In this document: one piece after another, positions 1 through 15,599 of the stretch | Position numbering within the stretch: position 1 is the first letter of the stretch | How the letters are laid out: each line of letters starts with the position of its first letter | NCBI RefSeq assembly: GCF_040581485.1 | Contig: NC_090130.1 | Coordinates: forward strand, 23,949,918-24,013,917 | Length of the DNA: 64,000 bases | Direction: 5' to 3' | From: Linepithema humile | Lineage: Eukaryota > Arthropoda > Insecta > Hymenoptera > Formicidae | Notes under the pieces: model-generated | Database searches by the model: none | Told to the model about the DNA's origin: nothing | Seen by the model: only the letters and a program-made list of their open reading frames with translations | Made by a program: the position numbers and the translations under genes

Positions 1-3000
1 TTTAATTTCTTACCTCTGACGCGGCACAGATTTCATATGCAAGCATCGGGCAGCGTAGGTGTATCGCGTCCTTTTACGAGCGCCATCGCGGCCCGAGGTT
101 GTTTGTCAGGGTTATCTGACAGCATCCGCGGTATAAACTGTGATTTATATCGCAGATAGTATTTTAGTCGTGCTTTTAGCGATTTCATAAATTACTGATG
201 TCTTCTCTCGGCTTGCCCTTTTGGTGAACCAATTAAACGTAGTTGAGGATACGAGTGTTGTTCCACCTTTAATTCTCTATAAAAGGAAACGCCCGAATTG
301 TCTTTATATGGCGTGACGTAATTATGGAAACAATTCCTTTGCCGATAGGATTTTTGTCAAGCATCCAGTCTAAAATGAATAATTATACGAATTATCATAA
401 ATTGATTCTCGAGATCCAGATGTGACACGATGCATTGCCATTGACCTGATTAAGAGTTGATTGTCAAGACGCAATATACACGATTCTGTTATGTCAAAAA
501 CAAAAGAATATTTTTTTGAAGAAGTTGAATTCAACAATATTCTTTAACCGGTTTATTTAGTGGTGCATCCATATTATTGAGATCGGTGCTGACTCGGGTG
601 GGATACAGGTAAATTTTTTTCTCGTGTGCTTTCTCGCGTCCGGGAACCGACGATCCTGTCTCAAGTGCGAGTAACATACCGCAACGCGCGATAGTGTGCG
701 ACCATATGCGTGACCGCCGGATACATGCAAATAAATGCACACGTGTGAGTTTAAAGTGGAAAGCACGACACGGCGGGTACATCGTAACCGAACATGAGTG
801 CGTGGATTTGCGTGTAGGCCTATAAAAGTCGTCACAACGTTTGACTACGGCGTCCGGGCATAAATTAGGGACTATTGCTTATATAGTGCAGAAATACTCC
901 ACGACCGGGGAGGCTGCCTCGCGCTTTTATACGTTTCCGAAAGACGGGCTTGCTTGCATAGCTTTCCTGCGGCGCGAGACTTGGAGCATATCGCTTTACC
1001 GCGCTGTCCTTCGACAGAGACGATTATGCTTATCCGGATTGGTTAACATTTGCAATCAGTAGAAGACTCGTTTTCAAACAGGATTGGACATAAAGGTGGA
1101 CTCGAATATTGAACGCAATGAGACGCAAAGCGATATTAATTGATATCTGACGTACGATAATTTTTTGAAAAAATGTAGTTTTTATTCTTTGCAAAGCATA
1201 AAAAATTCACGGGACTCTTGTACTGAGTCATTTAGTTTTTATCGACAATGGAGACATTTTTTATCGTTTAAAATGAGAAGCATGCATTCAAAATAAATGT
1301 CTATGCTAAATAAATATTGACCATTGGTAAATAAATATAACTATGAAGTATTTTTTTTCTTAAATAAATTTCAATAATTGCATTTATTTCAAAAATTTTA
1401 AATACTTATATATTATTTCATTTTCGAGCATTATGAAGTGATGATTGTTGGAAATATTCTATGTACCGAGCGCGTGACCACAATCAGAGAGAAGATAACC
1501 TTGCTTAAAAAGAAGTCGATAGGAAACGAGACAATTTCGAAATTTATGCAAATTTATGGGGATTATTTTTTTAATTAGACCATATATGTCACATGTTTAT
1601 CAGATTTATAAAAAGTATTTTTTAAATTTTATGAGTTAAATTTCCTCAATAATGTCAATTCTTAATAACGGCGATAATAAATTTTATTGGTTTGTAATAT
1701 TCATACAATTTACAGTTATTTGTTCTTCCTGAGAGAGTTTCTCTCTAATTCTTGATCTCTTCGACGTCAACAAATTCAACACCGTGACAGTTTAAACCAC
1801 ATTCAGTCATTATCGTTGGCTTGTTGTGGCGAGGTGAAATTCCACTACTACATTCTCACAGTCCCCCTTCTCCTCTTATAACGTGTTTCCATCTACTATC
1901 ACCACAATTCATATCACCGCCTATGCAAATATAATCTCTGTTTATAGCAGCAATGCAGAGTATGAACCACAATTACATACAAAATTGAATAATCTTCGAG
2001 ATTTCAGTGTTGAAAAATTTGAAAGTAACATTTACGTTTAAATATGTTACATTTTATCCACATGGACTGTTCTCTTAAATAAATATTTACTTTGAAGGTT
2101 GAGATTTATTACAAATTAATGCATTAACATATCTTGTTGTTGTACGCACAAAAGTAATACGACACTTTTATTTAAAAATATTTACAAAGTTCAATAAATC
2201 TGTAAACACCTAAACTCTGAGCTAAATAAATTACAGATAACGTAAGCGCAAACATAAACTGGTTGACATGTTAGGTGTGGTTTTTTAAAAAGAAATAATG
2301 ATATGAAAAGCAATGAGAACCAAAATTGTCGGTATGCGAGAATTATAGAAGAAGAATTTGATGCAAATTGTGGCCAAAACTTTGCGTAATTAGTTCTTTG
2401 TATTTTAACAAATAATAGTTCTATGTAAGTTTTCACGTTTTGACAATTGCGCTTTTAATTCTCGTCACCTTTTATATCATTATAAACTGGTTATTTATAT
2501 CATTGCAGTATCAAAAATCGTGTGTTCAATCGCGCGAGGCGGGACTGCCTTATCTACAAGTATAAACACGTTAATACAAAAATATCACATATTAAACGTA
2601 GCCGTTGGCATATAACATATATTTTACGCAAACATTCCTATCTTTACATAATCGACACAACTTGCACATTAATTGAGTAAGATAACTCTATCGCTCGCTA
2701 ATAAAATGACGGACTAACATTATCCATGTACGTTGTTATTTCTTGTTATTCATTTTATTTATCTGTGCTGAATTTTTATAATGTATGCAGAAAGTAATGA
2801 AGTGTGCAATACTTCGTAACACTCTTAAAATCTGATTGTCAATGTTTAATTAATTTTTTTAATACTCAATTTCGACGACAATATACATTTTATAAAATAT
2901 AAAAGAATATTGCATATTGTGAGTTACGTAGTTAAAAATGTCTTCAATTTTTTAGAATTTTACATATGCAAAAATAAATAAATAAATACAGTTGTTACGA

Positions 3001-6000
3001 CACAAATACTTGCGCTAAAAAATAATGCGCTGGTAATCATGCGTAAATATATATAATGGGCTAACTCAATATCATATACATTATTATGATATTATTAATG
3101 AATATTGCATTGGAGATATCTCGCGGTAATTATAAAGTTTACGCAATACACAGTATATGTCAAAGAATGCGCGTGAGTTATTGATCAAGCTTTCTCAAAA
3201 AATTTTCACTAACAAAGCGTCTCTAACTAGACCTCGCGACACGAACAGAGTGAAAAAAGAACGAACATCGTTGCGCTCGGCCGCGTCAAATATCAGAATA
3301 TCAGGTTTCTAGACCAACAAAGTCTATATATATATATATATATAAGTATCAGCCGCAATTTATTATAGAAATTCTCAGCGATATACAAACATTTTCTGAA
3401 AAACGACCTGTGAGAATTTAATAAATATAATTGAATGTTATAATACTGAAGATATATAATACTTTGTTCAAATTATAGAAAATACAATTTTACATTTTTT
3501 TTTTTTTTTCCTTTTATCTTTATTGTACTTTTTTTTTAATTTTTTTTCTTTTGCGGTAGCGGTATTCTGTAGACCTCTGTAGAGATGCTTTTACGCACTA
3601 TGAAAACATAGTTGATTAATAAGTCAAAGGATAATAAATATTGTTTACCTATGCATGTCAAGTGAAAGATATTTGTGATTTACTTTGCGAGGAAATGAGT
3701 TTCAGCGGCACGTTCTTTTATCGTGCATCTCGCAGCTTTTTTACATCTCTCTTTCTTACCACGTCTCTCTTGTTTTGTATCTTTTACGCTGTCCAGGGCG
3801 CACGTATCTGAGTTCGGCCGATGCTCGTTCATGTTCGTCTTATTAAAATCCTTGCGTCGCGCCTGACAAGTTGTCTTGCAGCAATGTCATTGGTTGCTCA
3901 CTCGGCAGAACAAGCAGCTTGCATAAAATACCTCGAAATAAATCAGATAAAAATCTACTTTTTAGATTTGTGATGAGAATTAAAAGGTTTTCCAGAGTTT
4001 AGCTTGTATTGTTATTATCGAACTTTAACGTAATTTATACTTATTTTGTTATATAAAATATATAAAAAATGTTTCCTTATGTTTTGCTTATTTCATTATT
4101 ATGTTCAACTAACATAACTTCGAATTAAATCAATACAATAATTTCAGCACTAACATAAAGTGCATGCATTATCCTTCCTTATACTAATTTAGAAACAAAT
4201 AACTACACGTATCATACAGCGGCGAGTAGTAACTTTCCTGAAAGCATCGAACAGGTGAAGATCCGAGGTCATGCAAGAATTACGCTGTCTGATTGTGAGT
4301 GCGAGCGGTGCTGTCTCGCATTCGTCGTGCGTATATACTTTAGAGGAGACCAGAACTTTGTAAGCTTGCATAAACGTCTGAGAAAATGTGACGCGAGATC
4401 TGATGGAGTGGTTAACCAAGTAACGCGGCGAAATCAGAGAAGGAGGAAGATAGGGAACCGGAGAGACCGGTGTATAGAATCAGTAACTTAAGACGATATT
4501 AGCATACAATGTGTTTCTTTCGATCCTTTTTTAAAGAAAAATGAAAAAAATACAACGAGTTATGCTGTAGTTAAGTGGCATAGATGTAAAATTTTTACTT
4601 TCTAACACATAATTAACAAATCTTGATAAAAAATTTTCTTTATTTCGACGTATTTAATGCTGTGAAATTATTGATCGAAAAATATTAATACTCTTTGAAA
4701 TTATGTGGTACGCGTCAGTCAGAACTGATTTGGTCGATATACTCGTAACTCCTTGCGTGCGCGATGAAAGCGCATAATAAAATATAACATGATATTTTGT
4801 TCCGAGAGACGAGACAATTTGTGGTTTCGTTGGCGCGAACTCATGAACGATACTTATCGCTCGAATATGCGAATATATGCATAGTAAATCGCTCTGTCAC
4901 TCATTGCATTTTTATGTGGTACGCATATCGCAACACATAGCGTGCACTTTTGCAAAAGTTCAACGTTTCAACTTTATAATTCTCACATGCATTTATGCCC
5001 GCAAGATAAACCGTTATATAATCTTTATTACGTTAAGTGTTATTTAATTCGCAGCACAGTTTTAAACTATCGACGATTTACGAGGAAGAAAGAATTTTGA
5101 TTGAATATAAAATATAAGAAGTTCATTGAATAAATACTATAGGATAATAAAAATTAACAGAGAAAAAAATACAGAGAAAAAAGTAGCAGAAAAATCGAAT
5201 TTAAAATTAGAGAAAATTCTATAAAATATTCATTATTTTACATTTTATATTATTTACTTATGAATAGAAATTCCATGTCAATAAGATGTCTTGATTTTAA
5301 ATAATGTTTTAATAATTTACTTCTATAACTATGCTAATTGCAGAATAAATCATTTTGATAATAAGAATGCAAGCAAATTAATAATTCCTGCTTACACCAT
5401 TTGCTATATGAAATTCAAATTATATTACTAACGTCATCAATATTCATCATATTTACGCAGTTGCTATGGAATGGAATGGTGAAATAACAATCAGCAGTTA
5501 ACGTTCAAACTATGATGCGATAGTGCGAGAAAACTCCACTAATTAAAATTTCGCGGTTAATGTGTTGTTATCATATCGAGGTTGATAATAATATCTTCAC
5601 TGTTCGACAATCATCACAGAATTAAACCGAGAACAATTTACGTTATAATATAATTCACTCGTATAAAATTTTTGAATTTTGTATGTTTCGTGTAATGCAT
5701 CCAAATTTTATGAAACACTGCAGAGATTATATTTACTGCACCTCTTCCGACTGAAGAATTAAAAGATCATGTTATCTGCATGATGTATTATAAAATGTAT
5801 ATTAAAATGTATTATCGTAAGAAACAGATATGATAATTATACAAAACAATTATTATCTAGTTTTGTTTACACATTGTGATACGGCTTTCTTCGTTTACAA
5901 CATTTACGTAATGCAAATTACAGATACAGTTGATTTGAAAAATGATTTGAAATGAGTTACGTAAATGATTCGCCGGATTGAATCGAATGTCACGCAAGTA

Positions 6001-8908
6001 ATGAGTGTGCATCATTAGTTGGTCGTAAATTGCAATATGGATCATACTGTCGTAACTGGTACAATAATAGTGATAAGACGTCTTGAAAGCCAGTGACATA
6101 AATAACGATATTTACCAGGGTCATGAAAGGATCATTCAAAATATGGATGCGCTTCTATATCTGTTATACATTTTGATAAAAAAAGACTTGATAAAATGAC
6201 ATAAAGAGAATTTAATTCATAAATTTGTGAGAATTATCTCGCTGTTTGTGCTCTTGAGTTATTTATATAAAAAAATTAATTTATATTATCTATTACGTTT
6301 TCACTTTTATTTAAAAAGTATAATGTTATTTCAGAACGTCTGAAAGATTAAGACCGGATTGCGCGCGCTTCTCTCTCGCCGCGACGCAAAACTTAATTAT
6401 GTCAGACACGCAGCCCGTGCAACGGCCGATGCGACCGAAATATATTTTTACAGGCTCGAAAATAGTTTATAAAGCTCCGTAATGCTTGTACTTCACTAAT
6501 GTGTTCACTTTGTGTTGATGAGCGCACACACGCAGCATTTTGCACACACGGTGTAATATAAACTACGGTGCAACGAGATCAGATACGATCCGATCGGCGA
6601 CTGCTATTTCTGCCGGTACAGTCCTTGACAAAATATCGGTGAAGACCGAACCGACTGCCAGTGTCTCTCGACTGCAGTCATAAAATAACATTTTATCACT
6701 GACCGGCTATCCAGTGATAGTTGGCGCGTAGACTGTTGAATCAATTATCTTCGTTAATAATGCTTAAAGGCATCAGAACATAAAATTTTCTTTCTTTTTT
6801 CACTAGCACTATTTATTCATAGTATTTCTAAAAGAAAAAATTTGATTTAAAAAATCTCGTATTGTGTAAATCAAAAACATTTGTGATACTTTTTTTATAA
6901 AGATACATTCCAAGTTATAAATTAAAACTTTATTTTTTAATTTTTTTCTAAGAAATGCGACAAAATTGTATGTGATTACATTGTTGATGTTTAAAAAAAA
7001 AATGATTTAATTTAATAAACTTTAAGAAAGCAAAGATAAAGTATATTATTTTAATAAACACATATTTTAACGTACAAAATAATTTTTAACATACACTCTA
7101 AACTTTAGAAGCGCATATATAATTAAAAACAATTCAACTATTCTGACAACGATGTTGCTGACTTCTTCACAATTAATAGCCAAGATCATTGATAAAAATA
7201 ATACAAATATATAAGCGATATAATTGCGACAATTAAGCATAAGAGTGAGACAAAGTCTTGCCAAAAGGCTGCATGCCAATTAACGGATACCTTAAGATCA
7301 ACTTTAGATACTAGTCAAACATGCTTATTGACATACTTATTGTCAGTGATTAGGTACATAAAAATATATTTTACAGATATGACATTTAATCAGAAAACTG
7401 AAAGAGAAATATCAGTCACATGTATTATTTTATTATTATTTTTAACAACAAGATATAGAAATTAACAACTTGATAACAACTTGATATAGAAATTTAGTTT
7501 TAATATAAAATTTTATATAGAAATAATGTCGGCGCGTCTTACAAACATAGTTGCATAATACATCATCACATAAGATTTTGATCATGATTAAGGTCCGTGT
7601 TTTTCGACTATATATTGTATTCTAAATTAAACCCAGGAATAGTCGATAGAAATAGATAGGGTGACACCGTCATCAATGTTACACATTATGTAAACAATTG
7701 AAAGAAAGAGATGCAAGCTGCACGGGATGCAGCAACCTGGAAGCTGTAACGACATGTTACGACCACACTTATGTTAGTATCGTCTCGTATAAAATACATG
7801 AAGGACGTTCCGTCGTGTGTCGGAACTTGGTAGGACGTTTAGAATTTCAATGATTGTCGGGCGTGACTCAAAGAACTGTAACTGACCGGTATGTGGTTTT
7901 CCTCTTCAGAGAAGTAGAAAAATACCAATGGCTAAGATGGGTTGATATCTTGATGTATGTTCCGTTAATAGACGGGTAATAACATTGCTTAAAAATGAAT
8001 ATCAATTATTACACCCGTTCTATAAAAGCTGTAACGGGTTCGAAGCGACTAGATGTATGATTCTGAAATCGAGAGATGTTATTTTGCAGCATGATTATAT
8101 ATTAAGTTGACGTTTAGGACAACTTGTATTTCAAGCTCTGTATTAAATAATTAACATGTCTATCATACTTGATTATTTGCATACACAATAAGCAAAAACA
8201 TTCCTCAGTCACACAGTTATTTGCATACTGTGATTTCTCAAGAATAAGCGTTTATTATTTAAATTTCTGAAAATCGAAAAAAGATGGGCAAATTAGGAAA
8301 TAGAATAAAAATAGAATCTGAAAATTAATGTCACCAACCACTGATATATTAATATTTATTCGCAATAATCATGATTTATAATCGCAAGAATATCATTCTC
8401 ATTATTAAAAAAAATTTAAACATTTAAAAATCGGGCCAATTTAATAGTGCATAAGTACTCGCTACACAAGCATCAATCTTTATTTTTTATAGACTTATTC
8501 ATATTGAAAAATAATCATTTTTGTAAGCACACGTATATTAATAATTTCCTGTTAATCGCATTTCAGCAATTCTTATTTTAATTACATTGTGCATTGCTCA
8601 GCTTCGATTAGCGCCACGGACCGTGTCTCTAGATTAGTATTCTATTGATGTCGCTCGAGAAACGGTTCTCGGAACGCCTACAATGTGCCAAAAGATTTAT
8701 CGTGTACATTAAGATGAACGGAAGGATGCATGTCCTTGGCCGAAACTTATCCCCGGGCAGTGCATGCAAGCGTGCGTGCCTGCGTGAATCCGCACTCTAC
8801 ACGCACGACGGAGCAGAGGTAACACGAACGTCGCAGAAACATGCGGTATGTTGCGATATGTGTATACCCGAAGAGTTGCATGCCAGTCGTTTATGGGTAA
8901 CTAAATAT

Positions 8909-9112
8909 GGATGAGGGGTAGAGGAAGCGGGAGTAAGGAGAATAACTCCGTAGAATAGTAGTGGGAGAATGAGGCAGCTAGAGGGACAAGTAGAGTAGCA
9001 AGGAGAAAAGGAAAGGATAAAATTGAGTGAAAGAGAGAAAGAGCAATACGTGGCGGAGAGAAAGGGATGGTGAATGAGATGACGCGACGAAAGAAATAGC
9101 GAATGAGAGAGG

Positions 9113-9165
<53 letters not shown>
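8909..9165 (+). repeat. Polypurine tract ending in a (GA)n microsatellite
   Basis: About 255 bases of the plus strand are nearly all A and G. The tract ends in an uninterrupted GA run at about 9115-9152 and a short imperfect continuation to 9165. Such mirror-like purine strands can form triplex DNA and bind GAGA-type factors in insects; whether that happens here is not shown. A complementary (CT)n run lies about 840 bases downstream. Confidence 0.85.
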
Positions 9166-9983
9166 TGTAGGGTTATATTTTTTCTTTTTATATTACCAAA
9201 AGGAGTTCATAAGGAATGAAATATTTAGTGTGCATGCAAGAATCGTGATAAATCAAAGAGTACCAATTTACGAAAGAATTGGTATTCCTCTTGTCCTCTC
9301 TGAGAGCAGGTTCTCGCCGATGAAAAATACAAGTGCTCAATTTTTTTTAATCATTGCATGTTGCATCGTGCGTAATGCGATTAAATCCCTCTCTTATGTT
9401 TCCGCTGCAAAAAATTTCCCGATAAGAATTACTCGTACGTAACATATGCAACGATAAAAGCAATTTTTCTTTTCTAGTAGCAAATAAACAAGATTTTGCA
9501 ACTATGACGGATTATTTTGCTATTATTATTATTTATCTGAAAATTTAATTAATTTACAATTCATGAAATGTTCGCATATTGATTGATCTTTAAATTTTTT
9601 ACATTTTTGATCGATACGATCGAAACATTTTTAAATGAGGCACAATGTAAAAGTCTAAAACATCTATTTTATCAATCAATTTACACATTTTTTGGTTAAT
9701 ACCGCATTATGGTAATCCGAATGATAGCTTGAAGATTTACAGCCACATGTCACGCTGCGTCGTCGTGCTGGTAGCTAGCGTGCAATTTGCATAGTAAGCA
9801 GTGATCACATAGTATTCACTCATCTTAGCGCAGCAGAGCATGTAATAATTCTGTCATGAACAGATAGTCGCCGTATTACAATTTAGAAAATTACTAACAG
9901 AACAATTATAGCCGCTAATATATTGTGTGTGTGTATATATATATCACAAATTTATTTTTTTTTATTTTTTATCATATAATGGG

Positions 9984-9989
<6 letters not shown>

Positions 9990-10028
<39 letters not shown>
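9990..10028. repeat. (CT)n microsatellite
   Basis: A clean run of CT dinucleotides of nearly 40 bases. It is the reverse complement of the GA run near 9115-9152, so the two could pair in a transcript or in single-stranded DNA. Confidence 0.9.
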
Positions 10029-10033
<5 letters not shown>

Positions 10034-13000
10034 TATCACCAACGTTTTTTAATATCTGAAAACCAATGATAAGTAAATTTATATGCAAAGAACATTTGGC
10101 CTGTTTTTGTTTCATAATGTTATCTAATATAGTATGAAATTTTTAGTGCATCCAAAGTTGCTAGATTTTTTAATGTAATATCTAACAGTTACAAACAGAA
10201 AAATAAAATACGAAAGATAGTCATAGAATTTTAGAAGATTTAAATTATCTGCATTTGCTTCGATGTATTATCAGTTTTTAAGTTGTATACTGATAAAATT
10301 GAGTATTGGTCATTTATCTCAAACTGTGAAGGTCAAAACAACTATCTCTCGTAAGGTACGGATCAACACAACTTTGACACGATTCGCTTTATCTAGTGAA
10401 CGAGAAATAGCTACAATTTGACTACATTTTTTTCAAGAGCTATCGTAAAACAAGTAATCTCCAGTTAAGGTCGCCGACTAAGACGAACTAGAGGGCTGAA
10501 TATACGATCGTCCGACTTGTAGTGTTATGTCGACTCGGTCTGACATATCCCCAGAATAAACTTTCAATACTCCCTGCCATCCCTTACGTTCGTAATGTGC
10601 TCCGCTCCTCATGAATTTTACGAAGATGATGGTGTGCTAACCGACTAGGTAGCACAGTCAATTGTTCAAGGCGACGAATTAAACCATTGATATTCGCCGG
10701 CGACTTTAATTACCATGCACGACGTTAGGCATCTTTCACACGGAGAGCATCGCTTCGAATGGATTATTTAGTCAGTGTTGACGCTCATTTCGTGATCCTG
10801 TCAGTCGAGTGACACTAAGCTGAATTCAAACTGGAAATAGTTGTAGAGAAATAATGATCTCTACAGCTGCATGATAAAATGTCTGGTTGTATGCCAAGGC
10901 AAACGGCGTTGCACGGCGATTGAAGATCGAGTACACCGAGTCTTGCCGAAATGCGATTCGAGCGATATTAACATCATTGAGAATTGTTATTAATGTCGAT
11001 GCAGAAGACCAGTTTAATTTTCATTCGCTAACGAATCTAATTATTCGCGTTTCTTCAGTTCACAGTGGCTAACGATGATTGCCAGAATCCCGAGTACTGA
11101 TAAGTGTATTTGCATTCTCCGCGTTAATTTCGCCAAAAGTTCCTTTTCAAGAGCCAAATAATTCTCATTCCAGATACAATCTTGGTTGAATTCCATCAAT
11201 TAATAATGCACAAAAAGAACCCTGCTTTCAATTAAGCGTCGATTGAGAAATTGCCGCTATGAGATAACTGCAAAAAAACAGCTGTAATGCAGATGCATTA
11301 CATTGCACATGGAATCATGAAGAAACACGTATTTGTCGAATACGTGCGTTGAATTTAATGTGAAAAATGATTAAGATTTTTTCTTAAACATTTATGAATT
11401 GCATGCAAATTACCTTTAGTAGTTATTACTTTTAAGTTATTACCTTTTTAAAATCAATTATTAACAAAAAAAATTGTATAGCTGAACTTATTTTCTTCAT
11501 TTTGTTATATAATGTTATTAATAAATGAACATGTTTTATTAAAAATTTAAAAGTAGAAAGGCATGACAATTATTTACAAAAACTAATAGATAATATATGA
11601 TATAAGTATGTATTTATTTCTATCAACATTGTAAAAGGAATGTGATAAATGGAGCAACTTATTATAAATTTATTTTATTGATTCACAAAGCGTACAGAAT
11701 TAAACGCTTTTTATTTGACATAAATATATGCATATTACATGCGAAGTGTATGCTGAAGAATATAAATTTATGGCCACAGAGTGATTTTTATCAGATAAAT
11801 ACGTGGAACCGTTCCAGCAATTTCGGTGCTTTTTTTGTTTTATAAACCGAAAAGGAAGATTATATAATTAACCATCGCAAATACGTAAACGCGAAAACCA
11901 GAAACATTATTTAACAGATGCATATTTGATCGATGTAATTACATATTTTTGTTAATTTCGATTCTGCATGACTTACTATGAAGCTCCGATCGTTAATAAT
12001 ATGATAATTGGACGATCAAACACACCCCATTGCACTTTTGCTCATTTGAAATCTCGCTGTGCATCTTAAATTGAATTCGATGGAGCTCATCCTGTGACAT
12101 ATACCGCGCGCGTAACTTACGATTTCTTATCGCAGCGATTCGGTCTCCAGCCAATCATGTCCTTCTTTTTAGTCGCCCGCCCTGTCGTTGTATTACTGTG
12201 CGGAATGCGCTGTGCCATCGTAAGAGACGCGGAACATTTTCAGCGGGCCACAAGTCGTATCGCGAATATCTACCTTGATATTTGACACTCGAATAGCGTG
12301 TACGGCCCGATATCTTTTATCACGATTTGCTCTTGTTACCCATTTCTTGGTACGAAACTTAACTTATTATAAATCTAACATTTCGTCCGTCACGCAATCA
12401 CGCTGCCGTGCTGCGTCCTGTTATTAAAAATTACACTGCATACCTTTCGTGACAAAGCCATTTCCATCGTGCGCGCCAAGTTTCTAGTGCCGAAATTAAG
12501 ACTTTATATAATTTTGTGAAATATTATTTTACCAAAGAACGGTGTGCAATCTTAGAATCTAAATGTCAAAAGTTATGAAACAGTTTGTAATCGAGAATGT
12601 AGTTTGCACGTTATAAAAATATAAGAAAATTGAAATGATGGAAATGGCATAAAAAAAATTTAAGAAACTAGATTTATAAATATTAATCGATATTAGAGCG
12701 TATAGGTGCTTTACACAGATCACTTGAATTATATTGCAAAACAGATAGTTTTTAATACATGTATTCTAAATTTTACGCTTCAAAGATTATCTTCTACATA
12801 TTTACATGTTGAAAAACGAGCGATATATAGAAACAGCTTTGATTTCTCAATATCCTTCATTGCTAACAGAATATAATATATCAGAGAATAGCGCAGTAAA
12901 TATATAATAATACTATGAAATTAAAATCTTTAAACTGTTATGAAAGACATCCACATTAAAGACGCGGATTTTTCTTATCATGCGCTAGTTTCAGCCGATT

Positions 13001-15599
13001 AGATTTCAAAATCGTATTTGTTTCGAGTCGAATCGATTCCCGGAAGATTTACGATCTTTCTCGAAACAATTCGTTGCATTCTGCGGAGATGCTTCCGGTG
13101 CTGCGCCGGCATCTCCGAAACGTATAAAATCCGTTTCGACCGCAACGACGGCTGCCGCGGTTCAATCAGTAAATTCAACCACAAGTGGAGTATCAACCGT
13201 GGTTTCATGTATGTGCGCGTATCTGTCCTATCCGAACACTGACTGTCGCACCGTGAACCCTACTTCGTCGACATTTTACGACCGTTCTTATCCCGTCACA
13301 TCTCTTTCCCCAGTCTATGTTTATCGGACGCGATACTTAATCCGAAATTTTTTGCCTCCGATAACCATAACAGAGATTTTCTTGATTTTTCTCCGATTCA
13401 ACGACATAGAAAAGAAAACTTAAAAAAATTAGGTTTATACCGAGCTCGTCTTGGACTAGCTCTCACATCCTTTGCTTATATTAGAGTTATATTGTTTATA
13501 TTAGAACATTTTCTATTCAGAAATATTTCAGAGGAAAATAAATGCTAATTTTTTTATATTATACTGTCATCTTTAAACGTCTACTTCAAGAATTTATTGT
13601 GCTCGTAAGGTGTAATAGTTTGTTGGTCGGTACGCATAAGTTTCATGGTAAAGAAATAATTTATTTTTAGTATTTGCCGAATAAAATAGTATGCAAATAA
13701 ATTAAATCGAGCAAAATCTTTCTGAAAACTTATAACGATATTTTTTTGACATCTAATATTTTTTTCGAAATTACATAATAAACTATCTAATAACGTCTAT
13801 CATAATGTAAACAAAAAAAAATTATTAACGAACAACCACGTTATAACGTTAAAAAAAATCAATAATATGCTGAATTTAAGATACGGGTAAAAATGCTGAG
13901 CCCAGCATGTTTTATCTTTTAACCAACCATTATACTGGTTCTGGTCTCTTCGGTTATCTGGACAAAAAGAATCTTATTGAACATAACGTATACACGATAT
14001 GCTTGTACGCAAAAGATATTAAACATAATCGTATAAACTCATATTTATATATCAAATTTTTCCGTTGCTAGTTCCGTTTTATGACGGCAAGTTTTGACGG
14101 CTCCGTTTTGTTTCCACGCGAACACGCAACCACACACAAGCAGTTTCTTCATTTAAGTTTTATTCCCAGCCTATCTCTCTACGATACGCCCGTCTTCGGT
14201 TGTTTAGATTGCATTGTTCGCATACGCGGCACTTTAGTTAGTGCAGTACACGACGATTTCTGGAATGTACCGTCGCTATCTAGTACCGTCTCACGCAGAT
14301 AAGTTTGAACATGAGAGATAATAAAAAATATACTCTACGTAATGTATTAAATTATATGCTCTATGTATGTGTGAAATTGCATAATAGAAATATTCATGAA
14401 ATATTGAACATATGTGACGCGCCATATATAATGCATGACTTGCAACTGATTACAAATATCGTCAATAAATCGCAGTATAAGTCCGCATTATGCAATCTGC
14501 ATATATTATAATTATGAGTCAACTCTTAACTCAAAACTAACTTTTTAACATTGAAAACTACCTAATGGATGTTTTGAAATAAGATTAATATTAAATCTCT
14601 CAAGGAAACAGTAAACTTTTAGAGGGATATTTTATATGTTTATATCGATTATATCATTACTAGTTGTTTATTAAACATTTAATAACATAATCGATGTAAA
14701 TTCCGAGACTTTCTGCTTTTTGGCGCCTTTTTGTGACTACGCATTTCTGTTCATTTATCATGAAGTCAACACTGGTTCATGCAATAGACACAAAGTCATG
14801 TTGCCAATCGTTCGCTGCTCACCCGTCGTGTCGGCAACCACGAACGAATGATGTGCATTTGCAGGCACGAGACGACTTGACGCTAGTACTATCCGATATA
14901 TCGATGCAGCATCGCCAAACATTGAAACGTTGCCTTTTCACGATCATATATCAAGCTTTCAAAACATTCAAACAGAATGATACAGCAATATGTTTGATTA
15001 TCAAGATGTATCGAAATCAACATATCGAAATAACGCATTTAGTACTGCGCTGTACTACGTTTAAGTATACGATACTAGTTAATTATCGAGTAATTAGTAG
15101 ATTTGTGAATAAAACTTATTTATATTTGAATATACAACTTTTTGTTGTATAAATAAATCTTTTCAAAAGCAGACATTTTGCTGTGCCTATAATATACTTA
15201 TTCTAGTTGTTTTTATTGTAAAGAAAGAAAAGGGAAATATTTTTAGAATTTTTCGATTAAAATATAAGGGAAAATCAAATAAATAAATAAGATCAATTTA
15301 TGAAATTGACTAAAATGAAAGGACTCTACTCAAATATGAATAAATTTTATCTACAAACTTCTTTTTACTAAAAGAATTTTTAAGTAATAAATTTTTGGCA
15401 TCTCTATTTTCTAAATTGTGCCTTTTGCGAAAGGAAATTACTGAATCCTCCCCCCAGAATCCTGTTAAGCAGAATTACCGATTTAAATTCTTCGGTCGAT
15501 TTCCTGCTTATTTTAATAATATACGGAACAAAAGTCAATGTTATCACGTTTTATATCTGGAGTTTTATTTTCTTTAAAGTCGCATAAATGTATATTATA

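Larger units (their letters stand above)
1..15590. other. Upstream AT-rich non-coding region
   Basis: No coding exon can be supported here. The open frames are short, often overlap on both strands, and match no family I recognise. Slightly GC- and CpG-richer patches lie at about 580-1080, 6355-6730, 8590-8900, 12060-12300, 13020-13330 and 14080-14300; they could be regulatory elements, but the sequence alone does not show it. Runs of T (3495-3550) and a TA microsatellite (3327-3345) are also present. The block lies 5' of the CpG-rich promoter-like region of the doublesex-like gene and probably holds intergenic sequence and distal control elements. Confidence 0.5.

Noticed and set aside
841..1062. 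73-codon frame with FYTFPKDG, faintly like a THAP domain
   Set aside because: The required Cys and His zinc ligands are not in place, and the start is not ATG.
14733..15152. 139-codon plus-strand frame starting with GTG
   Set aside because: Non-ATG start, no known domain, AT-rich second half, no splice support.
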